64,000 nt of DNA, taken from Hirudinaria manillensis (lineage: Eukaryota; Annelida; Clitellata; Hirudinida; Hirudinidae). The position numbers were made by a program, and so were the translations under genes. Each line of letters opens with the position of its first letter. Positions within the stretch are counted from its first letter, which is position 1. Below are positions 52,812-64,000 of this stretch, one piece after another. Location: positions 2,767,501 to 2,831,500 of the forward strand of contig CM067528.1 of assembly GCA_034509925.1 (NCBI GenBank), written 5' to 3'. Under the pieces are notes generated by a model. It searched no databases, was not told the origin of the DNA, and was given only the letters and a program-made list of their open reading frames with translations.

Positions 52812-55297
52812 ATTATCAATCATTCTAGATTATAAAACCTGCAATGGACATAGTTATAAACTTCTTGATCATCTGTAATTGAAATAAAGTCGAAATAGTT
52901 TTTTCTTTTGAAGTGGGATGTGTTGCTCTGACAAGTTTTGAAATTGATAAAACACTTTCATCACTAAATCGTTATTGTATTCCTAGCTGTGGGTTCTAAA
53001 ATTGCATCTCCAAACTTCCTCAGGGTTAGGAAAGTTTAACCTACAGAGTTACTTATATCAAAAGGTACTATAATGTTAACACCTGTTATTATTGACAAAA
53101 GTTAAAGGATTATATTAGTCAGAATCGTGCAAAAACAACTTGAAACAAACCTACACTGTAGCTTATATTGATTTGAAAAAAACATTTCAATAGGGCTGTT
53201 CATGGCCATCAGTTGTTGAAATTAGATTTGCATTTTAATCAGAAATTATTCAGGACCATAAAACTGAAAAAATGAAGGAAAAGAAAAAAAAATTTGACGA
53301 TTGTAAAGATACGATGACCAGGAAGCATAAAATTGATTGCCTAAAAGTGGAACTAAATTTAAGATGTCATCCTCCACGTGAGTTGTAAAAGCAATGCGTG
53401 GATACACAAAACGAATCTGCTTCATCATTTTTGCTCCACGTGAACAAGCATAATTAAAAAGGAAAAAGCTCTAGAGACCCCACAATTTGGTGGAATTTAT
53501 TCAGAGACTAGCTAAGAAAGGCAGAGTGAATAACTTCGAGCATTTTGAATAAGTCCACCGTGAAAAACTTTTTAAACGTTAACTCACTAAAACGACCTCG
53601 GTCGACGACAAACGTCCGTGATTTTGACACGTCAGATTAGCAACTTTCTCAAAAATGCAGACCATCGATACCAGAAAAACATCTGAAATGCCAACCAACT
53701 ATCATGCTCTATTAAGAAATTTCCTAAGCATAAATGTAAGGGTTCGAACCGAGGAAAGACGTTCTCGAGAATGTCCGTCTCGGTAAAGTCCTCACCGTTG
53801 GATAAAAAAACCGTGCAATCTTTAAGGAAGTGGTCCGTGAAGAAATATTTCAATGAATTTGATGACATCGTGAAGAATGAGGACAAAAAATAAATTCACT
53901 GGTTCACTTACAGGACACAACATGGCAGAATTTAGTTTAAAGACCAATTTGTTTTTTAAAAAATATTGTTTTAAATAATTTTGTTCAATTTTGATGGTTT
54001 AGGAGGCCAACCAAAGTCCTCTTTCACGAAAATCAAGACCAAAGATCGCTTTAAATTTGAACAAAAGTCTGAAATGATTCGACACAAAGGATCAGATCTC
54101 CTGATGCAAGATAAAAAAAATAAACACATTGAAAAACCCGACTTAAAACTCAAAGGGGCAAGCAAAAAAAAAAGAAAAGGAATTTTGAGCAGATAAGGAG
54201 ACCGACGTAAAGAGTGCCGAGGTAATAAATAAATAAAAAAATAAATATCAAAAAACAAGGAAAGAAATCGCAGGAGCCAAAACTATTACGGGTTATACAC
54301 GTGAATACGTCGCAATTTAAACCACGACAACTCTGGCAGGTGTACGACAAATGAGTAAAAGCTTGAAAGATTAAAAAAAAAATAATAACTAACATCATGC
54401 CAAGTGAGCACATGGAAGAAGATACTGAAATTCTGCTTTGGCCAATTACTAACCACTAAGCAGTTCAGACCTGAAACTAAACATCAGATATTACCGTGGT
54501 TGGTAAAGTTGATAAATGGTCAAATGAATGAATGAATGAAATGACCAACAGAGGATGATGTCATCGTGAATTCCAACAAACGACGTTTCCAACGAGCTGG
54601 TGGTGACGGAGAGAAATGGAATTAAATACACAGTTGAGTTGAACTCATTCTTTGGTCAGAAAGAGAGAAAGAAAGAGAGATGAGGATGCCAATTAAACAC
54701 ATGGAAGCTTTGCATTTTTTTTTAATGAAAGGAAACCTGAAGTGTGCCTTCAAGAAATAATGTTTGTAATTTCTTCTGACAATCAACTCTGATAAAAGCA
54801 AGAATGCAAGACACATGGCAATCCCCTCACAGTGCATTAATCAACATAGTAGTTGTCATCTTAATAAAACACTGTTAATTCAAAAAAATTAATTCTACTA
54901 TTAGATTCAAAGGGCCTCAAGAAAAGACAAACATACAATAGTCTTTAAGCAATGCCAATGCCAACTATTAGCTTCGAAGCACTTTCACAGAAGGTAAAAA
55001 CATTTGCAATGTGTACCTAAGGTGATGCAACAATGTTCTGGCAATTGAAGGAGATTTGACATTGGCATCAACGTCAGGAACGGCTCCTCATCATCATCAT
55101 CCTCCTCCTCTTCTCAGAAGGAAGGGACCGCCGGGTCACTAATTTAGTCGGCGAGGACCCTCGTGCTATGTACAAGCCTCTTGCGACCAATCATTGTTTC
55201 GAGATATGATGCATATGTACAACAAAGGAGAGCAACAAAGCATGAAACGCGTTAGTTACTCCACGTACTTTCCAACGCCCCGAGCGGATCGCCTCCG
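52812..55297. other. Convergent region eIF3a to SRPK
   Basis: About 2.5 kb. Apart from the broken reading frames at 53486-54196, listed separately, I see no gene or notable repeat. The region is not as AT-extreme as the collagen introns. Confidence 0.5.
53486..54196 (+). pseudogene. Possible broken or unrecognised gene, short protein-like frames
   Basis: Several short + frames lie close together with protein-like composition: VEFIQRLAKKGRVNNFEHFE, then MQTIDTRKTSEMPTNYHALL (53655), then KKTVQSLRKWSVKKYFNEFD ending TAA at 53893. After a gap comes a very basic frame to 54196 (FTKIKTKDRFKFEQKSEM through KKKRKGILSR). They are in different frames with stops between. A set of small exons is possible, but I could not find splice sites that join them, so a frameshifted relic seems more likely. 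No family recognised. Confidence 0.3.
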
Positions 55298-55937
55298 CTA
55301 TAGGTCGGAGTGCCTCCTCTGACGTCCGCCCTCGCATCCCGGGCCGGCCCCGACTTCTCGATCTTCGACGACGTCATCGTCGTCGTAGCGACGAAGCAGT
55401 CGACCGAACTCCTCCTCCAGACGGAGAGGGTCCGCCCGACGAACAGATTTGGGGTGGGCCGCGGAGAAGTCCGGCTGCCGGTCCTCCGTCGGGGAATTGC
55501 TCGAAAAGTCGTCCTCGCATGCGTCTTCGTCGTCGTCAGAGACGAGTTCGGAGTCGTTGGTCCGGGCGTTGTTCTCCTTGCAGAGCATGATCATCCTCAT
55601 CTCCTGCAACTGCCTCATGCCCTTCTGAAAGACCTGCGGATCGATGTGGGTCTTGTCCTTGCGGATTTGCTGCTGTTGTTGCTCGAGAAACTGCTGGTAG
55701 AGTTCATCTTCCTGCTGCTTCTGTAGCACTTCGAGTCTCCTCTGCTCCAGTTCTTGCTGCTTCTGTCGGAGAAAGTGGTGCTGGACGAGCAGCTTGTCTT
55801 CATCCCACTCCGGCGGATATTGGTGGCGATGATGATGATGATGGGGAGGAGGCGGTGGAGGCGGCGGCGGAGGAGAAAGGTGCCCAAATTTCTTGGGACA
55901 GCTATCAAATGATGTACACCTGTAGGGGACAGGTGTC
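55298..55937 (-). CDS. Proline/histidine- and glutamine-rich exon, possible alternative SRPK C-terminus
   Basis: A long open exon of about 212 codons with no start and no gene of its own. An AG acceptor bounds it at 55938-55939, with a second AG at 55920-55921 in the same frame. Contents: a poly-Pro and His run, then a glutamine-rich coiled coil (QKQQELEQRRLEVLQKQQED, FLEQQQQQIRKDK), then FQKGMRQLQEMRMIM, and an acidic Ser/Asp tail ending RRHSDL. It is 450 bp downstream of the SRPK stop on the same strand. A GTGATC donor inside the last SRPK codons (exon end 56389) leaves phase 2, and this exon needs phase 2, so splicing would replace the last two SRPK codons with this tail. It could instead be the last exon of an unseen separate gene. 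Confidence 0.5.
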
Positions 55938-56384
55938 CTAAATTTAGAACAATGTTATTGATATGCACAATCTAATTTTCCTCCATCGCGGACCAAAACA
56001 TCGAAAAACCGTAAACAAAAAAAATATCCCCGCAACCAGCAGAATATTTTTCCTACGATTCAGCATTAGTAATCACCCCGTCAAGGTTCATGCATTACTG
56101 CACAGAAAAATTAACTCTCCAATATAATATAACAAGATGTTACTAACTTTATTTTTAAAAAAATAACAAACCATAGAACGAGGCTGGTTTCGTAATATTT
56201 CGTAATTAAACTCAATGCACTTGTAAAGGTAAACATTTAAAAGGAAATAAATTGATTTATAAAAAAAAATAATAAAATAACAATAATAAATTAATAACAT
56301 ATTCATGTGACTTAGTGAGAATGCATTCCTACACAAAACGGGGCTCTTAACGGAAGGCTAAGAAGCGCATATCATAAAAAGCGA

Positions 56385-61360
<4,976 letters not shown>

Positions 61361-61907
61361 TTTTACATTTATTATGGTACTTGGCAATCTCCCTATTTAT
61401 TGGTCAAGAATATCGTCATCGGTTACGCGCAGGCGTTTAATTATTTCCTTCACTCCTTCTTAAAAGCAAATTCTAAAGATCTTAAAAAATGGTTGTTCAG
61501 ATTTATTGCTATAAAAAAATTATAAAATTACTATTAACGTTATGCGTTGAAAAAAAGTTTTGCACAATTCAGTACTGTTTTCGATTGCTCAAACATTTAA
61601 TTCTTATTTAGGTCATTTTCAGTATTTAATTCAATATTTAACTAAAAATTACTATTACCTCATATATTACAACATAATAAAACTTTTTAAGAGAATTTTC
61701 TGGTTGGTTCTACAGCTTTGCTATATTAAAAAGGTGCGGGGTTGCCGTCAGCAGCTGATAGTGCGCTGGGTAAATATTTATTAATGCATGTGCGGGATTT
61801 TGGAAAGTGGTTTGGCGTGCTTCGGATTAATGAAAATAATTTTAAAGTAATCAAAAAATACAAATCAGGTATTTACCGAACCACAAGCAGGATTTTTGAG
61901 CATAAGG
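61361..61907. promoter_or_regulatory. Shared upstream region of SRPK (-) and EDRF1 (+)
   Basis: 547 bp between two divergent start codons. Short + frames in it have no recognisable content. No named promoter element is evident. Confidence 0.5.
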
Positions 61908-64000
61908 ATGAACTCTCTGAACACGAAATCATGCGATGAGGCTAATGACGAGCTTCTACTTAATGAAAATGCTGAGGAAATGGATGATGACAATTATTCA
62001 GATCGCGAAACTAAATCTCAGGCTCCAGACGAAGGCTCATCCGCAAAAATCATCAAGTCTTTAAATGTATTTAATCCTCCTGCACTGTTTAATATTTTGT
62101 TGCAAAATCGTACAAATTTGAATGAGCCACCATCTAATTGGCTGCATGGAAGTTCAAGATGGCAAAGAAACGTTAATCAGGGATCTTTTCCATTTGGAAA
62201 TTTTTTCTCAAGGTACAGTTTTTTTTCTTAGATTTCTGACTGAATATATTGAACAATTTATTATCTAACCTTACTTCATCTCTTCTTTTTAGCTTAAACA
62301 TGGCAAATCAATTTCTTGATTTGACAGGAATTGTAGATGTCATATCTGACTCCAAGGTAATTAGCCTTGCAGTAGTAACTTGCTAGCTATGATTATAGCT
62401 TTTAGATTAAATGTTTCAGATATATTTTATGATTTTCAGAACATTAAAAAGCTCCTAAAAATGACTTTGAGCAAAGCAAATGTTTCAATGATTGTGCACA
62501 GAGTCAACAATACTCTACTATTGGACAATTTTGATATCCATTCTTTGCTTAAAGAAAAAACTGGTCCATGGGAATTATTCAGGAGATTTTATTTTGAAAA
62601 AGTTGCTGAAGATGTTAAGGTACTAAACATGATTCTAGATGTGGCTCTAAGGAACTGAGATCATGAATTTATATTTATTATAATCCAGTTGGAATTAATA
62701 ATTACTTTTTGTAAGACCATTTCTCCTATGTTCTTTGAACTGTTAGCTTTCAGTTGTTGAAAGAAAGAACAAGAGCAGAGACCATTTGCAAAGTCAAAAC
62801 ATGTTTTCTAAACTCCTTTACTATTGGTACGTCTCATTTAGATATTAATTTTTGCAAAAAAATTTAAAAATAAAAAACATCTGTATTACAAAATATTGTA
62901 GTCTCGCAGATGGACAGCAGTCTCCAGATAGCATTCCAGATGTCGATAGTCGTGTGAGCATTTTGTTGGTTTAAATGGAGTTACAATTGTGGATTACTTG
63001 CTTACAACTATAACTAATATAATAATAATTATTACAATGATTAATATTAATCTTCTCTGAGGATGATCATAATAATATGATTCACCTTGTTATCAGCCTG
63101 AGCCAGATTCAAATGTTCTGAGTCAAAGAACAGTCGTATGGAACTTTGAGGACATCAGGATGTTGATAGGAACAGATTTACCTATATTTGGTGGCGGAAC
63201 TCACCCTTGCGTCTCTCTCAAGCTGCGGTTAGTTATTTGATGTCTTTGATTATTGATAAGTCATTTTATTGGTCGATTCACGAGAGTTATTGAGCCTCAA
63301 AGAAAATAATAGCTTTCAAGAATTAACTTTATGAAAGAATCTTCATTGTTTTAGAGACATGAGGAAGCCAATTAGTGTGCTCACAGGATTGGATAACTGG
63401 CTGGATAATCTCATGTGCAACGTTCCGGATCTTGCCATGTGCTACCACGACAATGGCATCGTGCAGGTGACTTCATCTGAACCAAGTTCTCGTCAGGGAT
63501 ATTTGTTTATAGATGTTTTGAAATGCATTAAAGAATTAATTTTTGAGAATTTAGTTCTTGGCTTGAAGGAGGGAACTGTATAAACTAAAATGAGCAAGGC
63601 TTATCATCATCATCATCATTTTTAAACTTATTTTTTGTTTACAGTCATATGAAGTTCTGAAGACAGAAGACATTCCTGATTGTCCTGACTGCAGATTTTC
63701 TCCCAATGTCATTAAAGACATTGCCCAGAATATACTGTCATTTCTAAAAAGCAATGCCACCAAGGAAGGCCACACTTACTGGCTCTTCAAAGGCATGTTT
63801 TTCATTATTCAACCAGTTAAGACATTGTATAACATTTTATGCAATTCTTAAGAACAATCTTCTGCTTAACCTCTTTCATAGCCCACGGTGGTGACATCGT
63901 TAAACTTTACGACCTGACGACCTTGTGTGACAACAACGACAGCAAGTCGAACGAACCGACAGAAAATCCTTTTACCGTGCCAGTCGGGGTGCTCTTTTAC
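61908..64000 (+). CDS. EDRF1: Erythroid differentiation-related factor 1 homolog, 5' part
   Basis: A large conserved animal protein first described through globin gene expression; its molecular role is poorly known. Exons: 61908-62212, 62293-62356, 62440-62619, 62747-62826, 62902-62953, 63097-63227, 63355-63466, 63645-63792, and 63882 onward past the window end. The start is the first Met after an in-frame non-coding lead. Family landmarks: NPPALFNILLQNRTNLNEPP, FLDLTGIVDVISDS, VSMIVHRVNNTLLLD, VVWNFEDIRMLIGTDLPIFG, TGLDNWLDNLMCNVPDLAMC, IAQNILSFLKSNATKEGHTY and GGDIVKLYDLTTLC. The intron 63793-63881 begins with GC rather than GT. Only about 370 residues of a protein that exceeds 1200 in vertebrates are in the window. 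Confidence 0.95.

Noticed and set aside
55310..55726. 138-codon + strand frame
   Set aside because: It is the antisense shadow of the Gln/Pro-rich - strand exon.
61560..61939. Small + strand frames upstream of EDRF1
   Set aside because: They show no homology or splice link to the EDRF1 start, and lie in the divergent promoter interval.

Overview
The window is genomic DNA from an invertebrate animal. The evidence is AT-rich, intron-dense DNA with GT-AG introns and metazoan-specific genes: a transmembrane collagen, a syndecan-like proteoglycan, a Piwi protein and a MyTH4-FERM protein. No feature fixes the phylum. I rebuilt the gene models exon by exon from splice sites and reading phase, and every junction I list keeps the frame.

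Layout, left to right. (1) 1-11.3 kb, + strand: the 3' part of a collagen XIII/XXIII/XXV-type membrane collagen. It has 24 small phase-0 exons in very AT-rich introns full of ATT/AAT arrays, a 42-bp minisatellite and other tandem repeats. (2) 12.6-15.4 kb, - strand: dimethylarginine dimethylaminohydrolase (5 exons), head to head with intronless SF3B5 on +. (3) 17.4-19.2 kb, +: a syndecan-like transmembrane proteoglycan carrying a thyroglobulin type-1 domain. (4) 20.1-30.0 kb, -: a 36-exon gene that looks like the tail of myosin XV (MyTH4 plus FERM) with no motor domain in the window. (5) 30.9-33.7 kb: a degraded copy (-) and an intact intronless 423-codon copy (+) of a protein family I do not recognise. 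(6) 34.9-39.1 kb, +: a polypeptide GalNAc-transferase. (7) 39.8-45.6 kb, -: a full-length Piwi protein with an intact catalytic triad. (8) 48.3-52.8 kb, +: eIF3 subunit a. (9) 55.3-61.4 kb, -: an SR-protein kinase (SRPK), with a downstream exon that may supply an alternative C-terminus. (10) 61.9 kb to the end, +: the 5' part of EDRF1.

The genes are unrelated housekeeping, matrix, glycosylation and germline functions packed in alternating orientations, often with short convergent 3' ends. They do not form one pathway. The points most worth a second look are the motor-less MyTH4-FERM gene, the unknown intronless family with an inverted broken copy just upstream of it, the thyroglobulin-syndecan fusion, the possible SRPK tail exon, and three GC-AG introns supported by reading frame.
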